DNA from: Nitrobacteraceae bacterium AZCC 1564
GTDB lineage: Bacteria > Pseudomonadota > Alphaproteobacteria > Rhizobiales > Xanthobacteraceae
NCBI GenBank assembly: GCA_036924835.1
Contig: JBAGRR010000001.1
Location: forward strand, 620,001 to 684,000
Length of the DNA: 64,000 nt
Direction: 5' to 3'
In this document: positions 37,867 to 46,823 of the stretch, in pieces
Position numbering within the stretch: the first letter of the stretch is position 1
Layout of the letters: each line of letters starts with the position of its first letter
Translations under genes and position numbers: made by a program
Notes under the pieces: model-generated
What the model was told of the DNA's origin: nothing
The model's database searches: none
Seen by the model: the letters and a program-made list of their open reading frames with translations, nothing else

Positions 37867-38754
37867 TCACTCCAGATTCTGGACTTGTTCGCGAAACTGC
37901 TCGACCACGTTCTTCATTTCAAGACCGGTATTCGTCAGCTCGATATCGTTAGATTTCGAGCATGTCGTATTGACTTCGCGGTTGAACTCCTGCGCAAGAA
38001 AATCGAGCCGCCGACCAACCGGACCACCTTTGCTCAGTAACTCGCGTGTTTGAGCTATATGGGAGGCAATACGGTCGAGCTCCTCCCGGATATCCGCTTT
38101 CGCTGCAATCAGAATTGCTTCTTGCGATAGCCTGTCTTCATCAAAACGATCCGATGCTTCGAGCAATGCCGAGATCTGCTCCGCGAGCCGCGCTTTGATC
38201 GCATCGGGCTTGCGTCCCGGAGCCGCTTCGGCCCGCTCTGAAAGCCGCTCGATGTCGTCCATGCGTTGCAGCAAGATTTGGCCCAACGCCACGCCCTCGC
38301 GCTTGCGCATATCGACGAGGCTTTGCAAGGCCTGCTCAAACGCCGCGGTTACCGCCAGGCGCGCATCCTGCATTTCCGCCTCACTACTTTCCGGTTCGAC
38401 GACTTCGATCACACCTTTAATCGCAAGAAGTCCGTCAACACTTGGCGCGACAGCGTCGGTTTTGGCCGAAATTTCACCGACGACTTTCAGGATCGAAGCC
38501 AATACGTCATCATTGACGCGCACGACCGAGGCCGCACCGGTACGCTTGACTGTAAGATTGGCATAGACGGTACCGCGCGCGAGCAGTTCTGCTGCCCGCT
38601 TGCGCGCAATCGTTTCAACCTCATCCCAACCTGGCGGCAAGCGCAGCCGGAAATCGAAGCCCTTGGCGTTGACCGACTTCAACTCCCACTCGAACGCATA
38701 AGGGCCGCTGGTGCCATGGCTTCGCGCAAAGCCGGTCATACTCGACAGCGCCAT
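37867..38754 (-). CDS. yicC: YicC family endoribonuclease
   Basis: 295 residues. It starts MALSSMTGFARSHG, the YicC hallmark, with WELKSVNAKGFDFRLRLP and the conserved C-terminal domain (GRRLDFLAQEFNREVNTTCSK, DUF1732) ending near MKNVVEQFREQVQNLE. YicC in E. coli is an endoribonuclease with a role in small-RNA turnover. It is cotranscribed with gmk. The repeat at 38782-38949 starts 28 bp upstream of the start codon, so its promoter is close to or inside the repeat. Confidence 0.92.
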   Translation of the reverse strand: MALSSMTGFARSHGTSGPYAFEWELKSVNAKGFDFRLRLPPGWDEVETIARKRAAELLARGTVYANLTVKRTGAASVVRVNDDVLASILKVVGEISAKTDAVAPSVDGLLAIKGVIEVVEPESSEAEMQDARLAVTAAFEQALQSLVDMRKREGVALGQILLQRMDDIERLSERAEAAPGRKPDAIKARLAEQISALLEASDRFDEDRLSQEAILIAAKADIREELDRIASHIAQTRELLSKGGPVGRRLDFLAQEFNREVNTTCSKSNDIELTNTGLEMKNVVEQFREQVQNLE

Positions 38755-38781
38755 CGCGCAAAATCTCCTTTTTCTACGAAC

Positions 38782-38949
38782 CTAGTGGAGTGGATTTGAC
38801 ATTCGCTACCCGCCTTGCCGCAAGTTCCGGAAGCGAATGTCAAATCCAAAACTCCATTAGAGTCTTAATGTGGCTAGTGGTCCTTTGATTCTAACATTTG
38901 CTAACGCACCAGCTGAAACGGGATGCAAATGTTAGAATCGGACCACTCG
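38782..38949. repeat. Twin palindromic element, type D-E
   Basis: First hairpin 38782-38860: CTAGTGGAGTGGATTTGACA left, GCGAATGTCAAATCC right, bulge on the right arm. Spacer AGTCTTAATGTGG. Second hairpin 38874-38949: CTAGTGGTCCTTTGATTCTA left, GCAAATGTTAGAATC right, bulge TTT on the left. The last four bases are CTCG. It lies between yicC and mltG; the rest of that 292-bp gap shows no gene. Confidence 0.92.
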
Positions 38950-39046
38950 CAAAAACTGAGCGCGCTCAGCTTGTCCCCGAAATCCGGTGGAGTCGCAAGC
39001 CTGACTGGATAGGGCTGGCGGAAACCAACACCGGATGCGGCTTATT

Positions 39047-40333
39047 TCATTGGGCCTGAGGCTCTTCCGCCGGGGCCGTTTCCGGATTGCGAGCCTGTTG
39101 GGTCCGCTTGCGGGGCGAACCAGTTACAGCAGCACCGTTCTTGCCCTTGGTCGCCTTAGGCGTTGCACCAGACGCAGGGGAAGGAGCCGCCGAGGGCGCA
39201 GGTGCCGGCGATGCAGCAGTCGGCGGATCATCCTGCTCGACCGTGTCATTCTGCTGCTGGCGCTCCATGGCGCGGAGCTTGGCGACGCCCTTCTGATGCT
39301 GGTCGTACGTTTCCGTGAACGTATGACCACCACTGCCATCGGCAACGAAGAACAGGTCGCGGGTCCGTGCGGGATTGGCGGTTGCCTCAAGGGATGCGCG
39401 GCCCGGATTGGCAATGGGCCCCGGCGGCAAGCCGTCGATCACATAGGTATTGTAAGGCGACGGCTGGGTAATTTCGCTGCGTTTAATGGGACGGCCAAGG
39501 GTCCCCTTTCCTCCGACGAGCCCATAGATGATCGTCGGATCGGATTGAAGTTTCATGCGCTGGCGCAACCGATTGGCGTAGACGGCAGCGACACGGCTGC
39601 GCTCGTCCGCCCTGCCGGTCTCCTTCTCGACAATTGATGCGAGCGTCACAAGCTGTTCAGGCGAGCGGACCGGAATATCTGCACTGCGGCGACCCCAGAT
39701 TTCAGCTAGCGCCCGCTTCTGCGCCGACTGCATGCGCTGAATCACCTGATCACGTGTTGTTCCTCTGGGGAAGTTGTACGTGTCAGGTAGCAGAGTTCCC
39801 TCACGCGGCTGCTCCTTGAGAGAGCCCGTAAAAATATCGCTGTCCTGAATCCGGGCCACGATTTGCTCTGAGGTCAGGCCTTCGGGAATCGTGAAAGCGT
39901 GCTGGACGACCTTGCCTTCGACAATCGTATTGATGACATCGCGCAGGCTGGCGTTCTTCTGGAATAGATATTCGCCGGATTTCAGACCCGAGTTCGCATT
40001 GAGCGCGTAGACCGCTCCAATGAAGGTCCAGCGATCAGCGTCAATCACGCCCGAGCGTTTCAACAGATCGCCGATATCGGTTTTCCTAAAACCTTGCGGG
40101 ATATTGACAACCTTGTCCTCAGCGAGCGGTCCCGGCGCTTCGATTGTCTTCTTGCCATAATAGAAAATGCCTCCGGCCCCCAACATCAGCAGCACCAGCA
40201 GCGTGAACACTGCATTGCCGATGATGACCAGCGGATTGCGGGCGCGTTTGGAATGCTTCGGCGGCTGCGGGACCTGCTCGGGCTCAAGCGCTGCGCGCGG
40301 GCTCCGGGGCGAAATGGGCGGTCTTTGGCTCAT
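39047..40333 (-). CDS. mltG: Endolytic peptidoglycan transglycosylase MltG
   Basis: 428 residues. A cytoplasmic Pro/Arg-rich tail of about 30 residues is followed by one membrane helix (PLVIIGNAVFTLLVLLMLGA) and a YceG domain. The domain has FTIPEGLTSEQIVARI (LysM-like part) and the catalytic Glu in ASIVEKETGRADER. DGLPPGPIANPGRASLEA is the conserved C-terminal block. A disordered Ala/Pro tail ends the chain. It cuts nascent glycan strands at the membrane and sets their length. It lies downstream of fabF on the same strand, with the repeat at 40496 between. Confidence 0.93.
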   Translation of the reverse strand: MSQRPPISPRSPRAALEPEQVPQPPKHSKRARNPLVIIGNAVFTLLVLLMLGAGGIFYYGKKTIEAPGPLAEDKVVNIPQGFRKTDIGDLLKRSGVIDADRWTFIGAVYALNANSGLKSGEYLFQKNASLRDVINTIVEGKVVQHAFTIPEGLTSEQIVARIQDSDIFTGSLKEQPREGTLLPDTYNFPRGTTRDQVIQRMQSAQKRALAEIWGRRSADIPVRSPEQLVTLASIVEKETGRADERSRVAAVYANRLRQRMKLQSDPTIIYGLVGGKGTLGRPIKRSEITQPSPYNTYVIDGLPPGPIANPGRASLEATANPARTRDLFFVADGSGGHTFTETYDQHQKGVAKLRAMERQQQNDTVEQDDPPTAASPAPAPSAAPSPASGATPKATKGKNGAAVTGSPRKRTQQARNPETAPAEEPQAQ

Positions 40334-40495
40334 GAAAGCAACCTAAATCCTGTAGGCTTTTCGCCCTACGGCCTTGTAGTTTCAGGGTTATACGCGCGCC
40401 CGTGAAAGAAATTATGTCCGAATACAGCAAAACGGTGAACACAGTTTCGCCGCGTTCGGTCCACTCCGCAGTGGGTCTCTCTCGTGAGCCTCGCC

Positions 40496-40664
40496 CTAGT
40501 GGAGTGGATTTGACATTCGCTACCCACCTTGCAGCGAGTTCTGGAAGCGAATGTCAAATCCAAAACTCCACTAGAAACTTATATTTTCTAGTGGTCCTTT
40601 GATTCTAACATTCGCAAGAGATGCCTGCCGAAACAGGATGCGAATGTTAGAATCGGACCACTAG
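40496..40664. repeat. Twin palindromic element, type D-E
   Basis: First hairpin 40496-40574 and second 40588-40664, nearly identical to the twin at 38782. Spacer AAACTTATATTTT. Bulges face the spacer. It fills most of the 40334-40680 gap between mltG and fabF and ends 17 bp after the fabF stop. Confidence 0.93.
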
Positions 40665-40680
40665 CTTTTCCTGAAAACGC

Positions 40681-41949
40681 TTAGTTTGCGATACGCCTGA
40701 CAATCAGTGACGCGTTAGTGCCTCCAAATCCGAAGGAGTTCGACAATGCCACGTTGATTTCACGCGAACGGGCTCTGTTCGGAACCAGATCAATCGCCGT
40801 CTCAACCGAGGGATTATCCAGATTGATGGTCGGCGGCGCGACGTTGTCGCGAATCGCCAAGATGCTGAAGATTGCCTCAATCGAGCCGGCCGCGCCAAGC
40901 AGATGTCCAGTGGACGACTTCGTCGACGACATTGATACTTGCGACGCTGCGTTTCCAAGAAGGCGCTGAGCTGCGCCAAGTTCAATCTCGTCGCCAAGTG
41001 GCGTCGAAGTGCCATGCGCGTTGATATAGTCAATCTCCGACGGCGTGACGCCGGCCCGCTTCATCGCCATGCTCATGCAGCGAAATGCACCATCGCCATC
41101 TTCCGCGGGGGCTGTGATGTGATAGGCATCACCCGTCAGGCCATAGCCGACGATTTCCGCATACATCTTCGCACCGCGGCGTTTCGCGTGCTCGTATTCT
41201 TCGAGCACTAGCACGCCCGCGCCTTCGCCCATCACAAAGCCATCGCGGTCCTTGTCGTAGGGACGCGAAGCGATTGTCGGATTGTCGTTGAACTTGGTGG
41301 CCATGGCACGCAGCGCGCAGAAGCCTCCCATGGCCAGACGGTTCACTGCGGATTCCGCACCGCCTGCAACCATCACATCGGCATCACCAAACGCAATCAG
41401 ACGGCTTGCATCACCAATCGCATGTGCGCCAGTCGAACACGCCGTCACGACCGCATGATTGGGCCCTTTAAGCCCGTGATTGATGGACACGTAACCTGAG
41501 GCCAGGTTGATAAGGCGACCGGGGATGAAGAAGGGTGACAACTTGCGCGGGCCACGCTCCTTCAGAATGACGGCCGCCTCGCCGATGCCCTCGATACCGC
41601 CGATACCGGAGCCAATCATGGTGCCAGTGGCACAGCGATCTTCCTCGGTGGCCGGATGCCAATTGGCATCATCGAGCGCCTGGGTCGCCGCAGCCATCGC
41701 AAAGACGATAAAGTCATCGACCTTGCGCTGCTCCTTTGGCTCCATCCATTGGTCGGCGTTGAAAGTACCATTGGTGCCATCACCGCGCGGCACCATGCAT
41801 GCGATCTGACACGTCAGATCCGACACATCGAACGTATCGATGCGCTTGGCGCCGCTCTCACCATTGAGAATGCGCTTCCAGGTCGGCTCTACGCCATTGG
41901 CAAGCGGCGAGACCATGCCCAAGCCTGTGACGACTACCCGCCTCATCAT
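40681..41949 (-). CDS. fabF: Beta-ketoacyl-ACP synthase II
   Basis: 422 residues from ATG 41949 (or the next codon, also ATG), with GGAG five bases upstream; it begins MRRVVVTGLGMVSPLANG. The Cys-His-His triad is visible: TACSTGAHAI (Cys), NAHGTSTPLGD (His) and SSTGHLLGAAGS (His). It extends acyl-ACP chains with malonyl-ACP. It is third in the acpP cluster on the minus strand. The gap to acpP holds a hairpin (41991-42018). Confidence 0.96.
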   Translation of the reverse strand: MMRRVVVTGLGMVSPLANGVEPTWKRILNGESGAKRIDTFDVSDLTCQIACMVPRGDGTNGTFNADQWMEPKEQRKVDDFIVFAMAAATQALDDANWHPATEEDRCATGTMIGSGIGGIEGIGEAAVILKERGPRKLSPFFIPGRLINLASGYVSINHGLKGPNHAVVTACSTGAHAIGDASRLIAFGDADVMVAGGAESAVNRLAMGGFCALRAMATKFNDNPTIASRPYDKDRDGFVMGEGAGVLVLEEYEHAKRRGAKMYAEIVGYGLTGDAYHITAPAEDGDGAFRCMSMAMKRAGVTPSEIDYINAHGTSTPLGDEIELGAAQRLLGNAASQVSMSSTKSSTGHLLGAAGSIEAIFSILAIRDNVAPPTINLDNPSVETAIDLVPNRARSREINVALSNSFGFGGTNASLIVRRIAN

Positions 41950-41990
41950 TCGCACTCCGCCTTCGTGTCGGCGACCTTATAACAGCAAGA

Positions 41991-42018
41991 CGGCGGGTCG
42001 TGTGATTACAACCCGCCG
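41991..42018 (-). terminator. Hairpin between acpP and fabF
   Basis: 8-bp stem CGGCGGGT / ACCCGCCG with a 12-nt loop, 25 bp after the acpP stop. It is followed on the minus strand by TCTTGCTGTT, a poor T-run. It may act as a partial terminator or mRNA stabiliser that lets acpP be expressed more highly than fabF. Confidence 0.4.
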
Positions 42019-42043
42019 CGTGCAGTCATGTCACCCGCTGAAA

Positions 42044-42283
42044 TCAGCTTTTCGCGTTCTTCTCAAGAAACTTGGTGGCATCGCCAACGGTGAGAATCGT
42101 CTCCGCGGCGTCGTCTGGAATCTCGCAGCCGAATTCCTCTTCGAACGCCATCACGAGTTCGACCGTATCGAGGCTGTCCGCGCCGAGATCGTCGATGAAG
42201 CTTGCGTTGTCGACAACCTTCTCGGGCTCGACACCAAGGTGCTCCACCACGATCTTCTTAACTCGCTCGCCAATCTCACTCAT
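42044..42283 (-). CDS. acpP: Acyl carrier protein
   Basis: 79 residues, acidic. The phosphopantetheine attachment Ser is S37 in [11 protein letters not shown]. The four-helix layout and length match housekeeping ACP. It carries growing acyl chains for fatty-acid and lipid A synthesis. It lies between fabG and fabF on the same strand; a 407-bp gap on the fabG side suggests a separate strong promoter. Confidence 0.97.
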   Translation of the reverse strand: MSEIGERVKKIVVEHLGVEPEKVVDNASFIDDLGADSLDTVELVMAFEEEFGCEIPDDAAETILTVGDATKFLEKNAKS

Positions 42284-42478
42284 CGTTCAACCTCGTGTTG
42301 TTCCATTAAACTCGACCGCAAAACGATACGAGCCATCGCGGTGCGTATAAGATTCATGTTGCCCCGCCGCATCCCTCGAATGGCCGCGCCATGAGGGCAG
42401 CGACCTCCGAAACAGCGGCAGGCGTTGCAAGGGCAATATACAGGCTTTGACGATCCTGCAATGGCGTTATTCCCCCGA

Positions 42479-42536
42479 TGCGTATTCCGTAGAGGTAGAT
42501 ACCCGCTCTGCGAAACAGAATACGCACTTATCAACA
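42479..42536. promoter_or_regulatory. Inverted repeat in the acpP upstream gap
   Basis: Arms TGCGTATTC (42479-42487) and GAATACGCA (42528-42536) enclose 40 nt. It lies in the 42284-42690 gap, about 200 bp upstream of acpP. It could be a dyad operator or a leader structure. I could not pick a secure -35/-10 pair; nothing else is seen in this gap. Confidence 0.35.
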
Positions 42537-42690
42537 TATCTAAGTGTTTTCTAACGGCAAACCGTCAGGGTATCTGCCGGAAAACCCTCTGTGAACGCCG
42601 TTCGGTTACCATACTTCCCAGGGCTTGACCACATATCTCCGGAACACGCCCACAGGTCAGCAGAGCCACGGAAAAGAGGCCCCAAAAGCC

Positions 42691-43428
42691 TCAAATCATC
42701 GCCATCCCGCCATTGACGTGGATTGTCTGGCCGGTGACATAAGCCGCCTCATTGGAGGCGAGGTAAACGGCCGCTGCCGCAATGTCCTCGGGCGTACCAA
42801 GCCGCCCTGCCGGCACCTTGCCCAGGATACCTTCCCGTTGCTTCTCGTTGAGGACATCGGTCATGGGCGTGGCGATAAAGCCTGGCGCAATGCAATTGGC
42901 CGTCACATTTCGCCGCGCGTATTCCGCGCCGACCGACTTCATCATGCCGATCAGACCCGCTTTCGACGCGGCATAGTTCCCTTGTCCGGCATTACCGGTG
43001 ACTCCCACGACGGACGTGATGGCGATGATTCGTCCGAAACGTTTACGCATCATCAGTTTGGTCGCCGCCCGAGCCAACCGGAACGTCGCGGTCAGATTGA
43101 CATTGATGACGTCGCCCCAGTCCTCGTCGCGCAGCTGCACGAAAAGATTGTCGCGCGTAATGCCGGCATTGGCGACGAGAATATCGACCTGCCCCATCGC
43201 CTTCTCTGCCGCAGGGACGAGAGCCTCGACTTCCTCGGCATTCGCGAGATTGCACGGGAGAACGTGCACGCGATCCTTCAATTCACCTGCAAGCTTGTCC
43301 AGCGCTTCGCGCCGCGTCCCCGAAATCGAAACTGTCGCTCCCTGCGCGTGCAGCGCGCGGGCGATCGCTCCACCGATGCCACCGGTAGCGCCGGTGACGA
43401 GCGCCGCCTTGCCAGTCAAATCAAACAT
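42691..43428 (-). CDS. fabG: 3-oxoacyl-ACP reductase
   Basis: 245 residues, a classical SDR. The NADPH motif is VTGATGGIGGAIA near the start; NAGITRDNLF follows, and the catalytic Ser-Tyr-Lys is visible as ITSVVGVTGN and YAASKAGLIG. It ends in VNGGMAMI, the FabG signature tail. It reduces 3-ketoacyl-ACP. It follows fabD after 15 bp on the same strand, so the two form an operon. Confidence 0.96.
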   Translation of the reverse strand: MFDLTGKAALVTGATGGIGGAIARALHAQGATVSISGTRREALDKLAGELKDRVHVLPCNLANAEEVEALVPAAEKAMGQVDILVANAGITRDNLFVQLRDEDWGDVINVNLTATFRLARAATKLMMRKRFGRIIAITSVVGVTGNAGQGNYAASKAGLIGMMKSVGAEYARRNVTANCIAPGFIATPMTDVLNEKQREGILGKVPAGRLGTPEDIAAAAVYLASNEAAYVTGQTIHVNGGMAMI

Positions 43429-43443
43429 ACTGCTCTCCTTGGA

Positions 43444-44400
43444 TCACGCACGGGCACTGCTAATTGTATCCTTCGCGGCGGCGATGTCACCCGGACCACC
43501 AACCGATACGCCAACAGCACCATCTGCGATGCGCTTGACCAGCCCCGACAGCACCTTGCCGGCACCGATTTCAAGAAATCGCGTAACACCTTGTCCGGCC
43601 ATATACGCAACACTTTCGCGCCACCGCACGGTCCCGGTGACCTGCTCGATCAGGCGCTTGCGAATTTCATCTGGGTTGGTGATTGCAGCGGCTAGCACGT
43701 TGGAAACAACTGGCGCTTTCGGTTTGTTAATGGTGACCCCCGCCAGCGCTTCAGCCATCGCATCAGCTGCTGGCTGCATCAGACGGCAATGGAAGGGCGC
43801 TGAGACGGGCAACATCATGGCGCGCTTAGCTCCCTTCGTCTTGGCGATTTCCAGCGCGCGTTCGACCGCGGCTTTATCGCCTGACACCACCACCTGTCCG
43901 CCACCATTGTCATTGGCTGCCTGGCAGACTTGTCCCTGCGCCGCCTCTTCGGCCACAGCGACCGCAGCCTCATAGTCGAGACCAAGCAATGCGGCCATTG
44001 CGCCAACGCCCACCGGCACCGCCTTTTGCATGGCGAGGCCGCGCGTACGCAACAGCCGCGCCGTATCGCTGATGGAAAAACTGCCCGCCGCGGCCAGCGC
44101 GGAATATTCACCGAGCGAATGCCCAGCGACGAAAGCGGCATCCCGTGCCACATCAATACCTGCCTCGGTCTCAAGCACCCGAAGCGTTGCCATTGAAACC
44201 GCCATAAGGGCGGGCTGGGCATTCTCGGTCAGTTGCAGTGTTTCCGCCGGGCCTTCCCAAATGATGGCCGTCAGCTTCTGCCCCAAGGCGGCGTCCACCT
44301 CGTCGAAAACGGCACGGGCGGCTGGAAATCCATCCGCCAACGCCTTGCCCATACCGACTGTTTGCGATCCCTGCCCCGGGAAGGTAAATGCTGCTGTCAT
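43444..44400 (-). CDS. fabD: Malonyl-CoA:ACP transacylase
   Basis: 318 residues from ATG 44400 (MTAAFTFPGQGSQTVGMGKA), with GGGGAC six bases upstream. The nucleophile elbow is GHSLGEYSALAAAG, with the catalytic His in VSAPFHCRLMQPA. It loads malonate onto ACP. It is the first gene of fabD-fabG-acpP-fabF here. It is divergent from rpsF, with a 431-bp shared upstream region. Confidence 0.96.
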   Translation of the reverse strand: MTAAFTFPGQGSQTVGMGKALADGFPAARAVFDEVDAALGQKLTAIIWEGPAETLQLTENAQPALMAVSMATLRVLETEAGIDVARDAAFVAGHSLGEYSALAAAGSFSISDTARLLRTRGLAMQKAVPVGVGAMAALLGLDYEAAVAVAEEAAQGQVCQAANDNGGGQVVVSGDKAAVERALEIAKTKGAKRAMMLPVSAPFHCRLMQPAADAMAEALAGVTINKPKAPVVSNVLAAAITNPDEIRKRLIEQVTGTVRWRESVAYMAGQGVTRFLEIGAGKVLSGLVKRIADGAVGVSVGGPGDIAAAKDTISSARA

Positions 44401-44767
44401 GGAAGTCCCCAAAAGATGGGTGGTAAGACACCGCCCGAGCCGCTGGTGTCAAGCTTGCGGTGCGGCAGAACCACAGCTGGTTTTGCGGGTTTGAGCAGCC
44501 ACCGGGCATCAATTGGAACCATCGGCTTAAACGGGGCTGGTGCGGCAAAATCCTGACTTTTCGGCCGAAATCGGTCCTGTTTTCCTTGCCAAGCCAGCCA
44601 AAATCCTTATAACCGCGCCATCCGTGGGTCCCGGCCGGGAGCTGAACGGACGGTCGTATCTCAATCAAACCACATCGGGCAAACCAGACGGGATCCCTTT
44701 GTGCTTGATCGAAGCGGCAGGGTCAGTCGGCCCGTCGTCCCGTGCTTCCGCCTTCTGAGCAGATCGA

Positions 44768-44827
44768 GTCCTTTCCGAAGGTCTCGAAGGGCTTGCCGCC
44801 AGGAACCGCGCTAACTTTGGAAAGGAC
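44768..44827 (+). promoter_or_regulatory. rpsF leader hairpin sequestering the ribosome binding site
   Basis: GTCCTTTCCGAAG (44768-44780) pairs with CTTTGGAAAGGAC (44815-44827), a 13-bp stem with one G-U. The right arm contains the Shine-Dalgarno GGAAAGGA of rpsF, whose ATG is at 44832. The 34-nt loop contains two CCG triplets (GCCGCC, AACCGCG), the kind of element reported to be bound by the S6:S18 pair in bacterial rpsF leaders. The rest of 44401-44767 must hold the fabD and rpsF promoters; none is certain. Confidence 0.7.
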
Positions 44828-44831
44828 AACC

Positions 44832-45269
44832 ATGCCTCTATACGAGCATGTATTTCTTGCGCGTCAGGACGCGAGCGCACAGCAAGTCGAAGAACTGGCA
44901 ACCCAGCTTACTGGTGTGATTGAAAACTTGGGCGGTAAGGTCACCAAGACCGAAAATTGGGGCGTGCGCTCCCTGACCTACCGCATGAACAAGAATCGCA
45001 AGGCGCATTTTATGATGTTCAACATCGACGGCCCCGCTGCGGTGGTCGCCGAAATCGAGCGCCAGGAACGCATCAACGAAGACGTCATCCGTTACCTCAC
45101 CGTCCGCGTCGACGAGCTGGAAGAAGGTCCTTCCGCCATGATGCGCAAGGCCGAGCGTGACCGCGACGAACGCGGTGGCGGCCTCCGGGGCGACCGCGAA
45201 GGCGGCGGTTTCCGGGGCGATCGCGGCCCACGCCGGTCGCGCGACGACGATGCAGCGATTGAGGAGTAA
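44832..45269 (+). CDS. rpsF: Small ribosomal subunit protein bS6
   Basis: 145 residues from ATG 44832, decided by the upstream AAAGGA. The S6 fold ([51 protein letters not shown]) fills about 100 residues. The C-terminal tail is Arg/Gly/Asp-rich ([20 protein letters not shown]), a disordered extension common in alphaproteobacteria. S6 binds S18 on the platform of the 30S subunit. It is followed by rpsR after 5 bp. Likely autoregulated through the leader hairpin. Confidence 0.97.
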   Translation: MPLYEHVFLARQDASAQQVEELATQLTGVIENLGGKVTKTENWGVRSLTYRMNKNRKAHFMMFNIDGPAAVVAEIERQERINEDVIRYLTVRVDELEEGPSAMMRKAERDRDERGGGLRGDREGGGFRGDRGPRRSRDDDAAIEE

Positions 45270-45274
45270 GAGAT

Positions 45275-45514
45275 ATGGCTGAAGCAGGTGCACGCCGTCC
45301 GTTCTTCCGCCGCCGCAAGACCTGCCCGTTCACGGGCCCGAACGCGCCGAAGATCGACTACAAGGATTCGAAGCTGCTGATGCGTTACGTGTCCGAGCGC
45401 GGCAAAATCGTGCCGAGCCGTATCACGGCCGTCTCAGCAAAGAAGCAACGTGAACTCGCCCGCGCCATCAAGCGCTCGCGCTTCCTCGGTCTGCTGCCTT
45501 ACGTGATCCGCTAA
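45275..45514 (+). CDS. rpsR: Small ribosomal subunit protein bS18
   Basis: 79 residues, basic: [20 protein letters not shown] then [20 protein letters not shown], ending [12 protein letters not shown], all family hallmarks. It partners S6 in the 30S platform. It lies in the S6 operon. It is followed by a hairpin terminator and the A-B repeat. Confidence 0.97.
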   Translation: MAEAGARRPFFRRRKTCPFTGPNAPKIDYKDSKLLMRYVSERGKIVPSRITAVSAKKQRELARAIKRSRFLGLLPYVIR

Positions 45515-45524
45515 TTACGCTCCC

Positions 45525-45553
45525 TACGAACGCGCGACCTCCGCGCGTTCGTA
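45525..45553 (+). terminator. Hairpin after rpsR
   Basis: Perfect 12-bp stem TACGAACGCGCG / CGCGCGTTCGTA with a 5-nt loop, 10 bp after the rpsR stop. The following bases CCTATTCTAG are only mildly T-rich, so it may terminate or stabilise the mRNA. Confidence 0.65.
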
Positions 45554-45559
45554 CCTATT

Positions 45560-45725
45560 CTAGTGTGGTGGTTCAGAAGTTCGCTTCATTTTCTCGGCGA
45601 GTCCTTCAAGCGAACTTCTGAACCTAAACCACACTAGAGTCATAAGTTGCTAGTGTCCCTTCGAATCCGAAGTTCGCTACGAGGTGCGCTACACTATGAG
45701 GCGAACTTCGGATTCGGGACACTAG
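45560..45725. repeat. Twin palindromic element, type A-B
   Basis: A hairpin 45560-45637 (CTAGTGTGGTGGTTCAGAAG left), spacer AGTCATAAGTTG, B hairpin 45650-45725 (CTAGTGTCCCTTCGAATCCG left, GCGAACTTCGGATTCG right). Well-conserved copy with full CTAG ends. It lies between rpsR and the DUF2232 gene in the 45515-45817 gap. Confidence 0.94.
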
Positions 45726-45817
45726 ACGTTTGATTCTCATAACACTCTGGGATCGTCCCAAGGTGGATGGTTGGGGTTCAGCGAGCCTCTAACCGCTCGA
45801 AAGGAGCGGGACAGCTG

Positions 45818-46780
45818 ATGATGACAGGCATTCTTATCGCACTAGCGGCCGGCCTCGCGTCGGCATTGATGTTCGCGTCGATCATCTCCGGCGCGGTGAT
45901 TTCGCTTGTCTTGTTCTATCTCGCTCCCCTTCCCTTGATGGTCGCAGCACTGGGGTGGGGATCTGCGACCGCATTGATTGGGAGCATTACAGCAGCCTTA
46001 GGCCTCGGGGCGCTGTTCGGATTTCCGTACATGGCGGCCTTCGCCATTACCGTCGCTCTTCCGGCCTGGTGGCTTGGCCATCTCAGTTTACTGGCACGCC
46101 CAATATCGGAAGATCCACAACTCGCCGGCCTTGCCCCCGGACTGGATTGGTATCCGACTGGCCGCATCCTGCTCTGGGTAGCCATATTTGCGGTAATCAC
46201 GACGATTAGCGCACTGCTCACGCTCGGCACCGACGAAGCTTCCATCAATGGCGCACTGCGCCGGGGTCTGATGCGCGTTCTCGGCACACGCAGCGGATCG
46301 CCAAGCGGCGACAGCGAACGTGTGGTGGACGCACTGGTGGCGCTCGCGCCCGGCGCCGCGACCCTCATCGCCATGATCACTTTGACTCTCAACCTGTGGC
46401 TCGCCGCCAAGGTCACCTCGACCTCAGGGCGGCTGCGTCGTCCATGGCCTGACCTGCGTACCACCACCCTGCCGACCATGACGATCGGCGCATTGGTCGT
46501 TCTTGTGGCGCTCTGTTTTGCCGGCGGACTGGTCGCGATGGGCGCACAGATTGCCAGCTCGGCGCTTTTGATGGCTTACGCCATGACAGGCTTTGCGGTG
46601 CTTCACACACTCACACAAACGTTTTCGGGCCGCGCATTCGTGCTCGGCGCGGCTTATGCCGCAACACTGTTCATCGGCTGGCCGCTGATCGCGATGATCA
46701 GCCTTGGGCTGGCCGATGCAGTGTTCGGAATTCGACGAGCCTACTGGACCAAGCACGGGCCGCCCGCGCCGATGTCCTAA
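45818..46780 (+). CDS. DUF2232 family membrane protein
   Basis: 320 residues from ATG 45818 ([20 protein letters not shown]), with AGGAGCGGG upstream. About eight hydrophobic segments cover the chain, with a longer cytoplasmic or periplasmic loop in the middle ([20 protein letters not shown]). This is the DUF2232 / YybS-like membrane protein usually found between rpsR and rplI in alphaproteobacteria. Relatives resemble S-components of transport systems, but no role is proven. It is followed by rplI after 43 bp. Confidence 0.85.
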   Translation: MMTGILIALAAGLASALMFASIISGAVISLVLFYLAPLPLMVAALGWGSATALIGSITAALGLGALFGFPYMAAFAITVALPAWWLGHLSLLARPISEDPQLAGLAPGLDWYPTGRILLWVAIFAVITTISALLTLGTDEASINGALRRGLMRVLGTRSGSPSGDSERVVDALVALAPGAATLIAMITLTLNLWLAAKVTSTSGRLRRPWPDLRTTTLPTMTIGALVVLVALCFAGGLVAMGAQIASSALLMAYAMTGFAVLHTLTQTFSGRAFVLGAAYAATLFIGWPLIAMISLGLADAVFGIRRAYWTKHGPPAPMS

Positions 46781-46823
46781 GGTTCAACATCAACTTCAAC
46801 CAACATATCAATGGAGAACTCAA

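Noticed and set aside
45650..45700. TTCGAATCC strings as tRNA T-loop sequences
   Set aside because: They belong to the left arm of B hairpins; no acceptor stem, anticodon arm or CCA end can be built around them.
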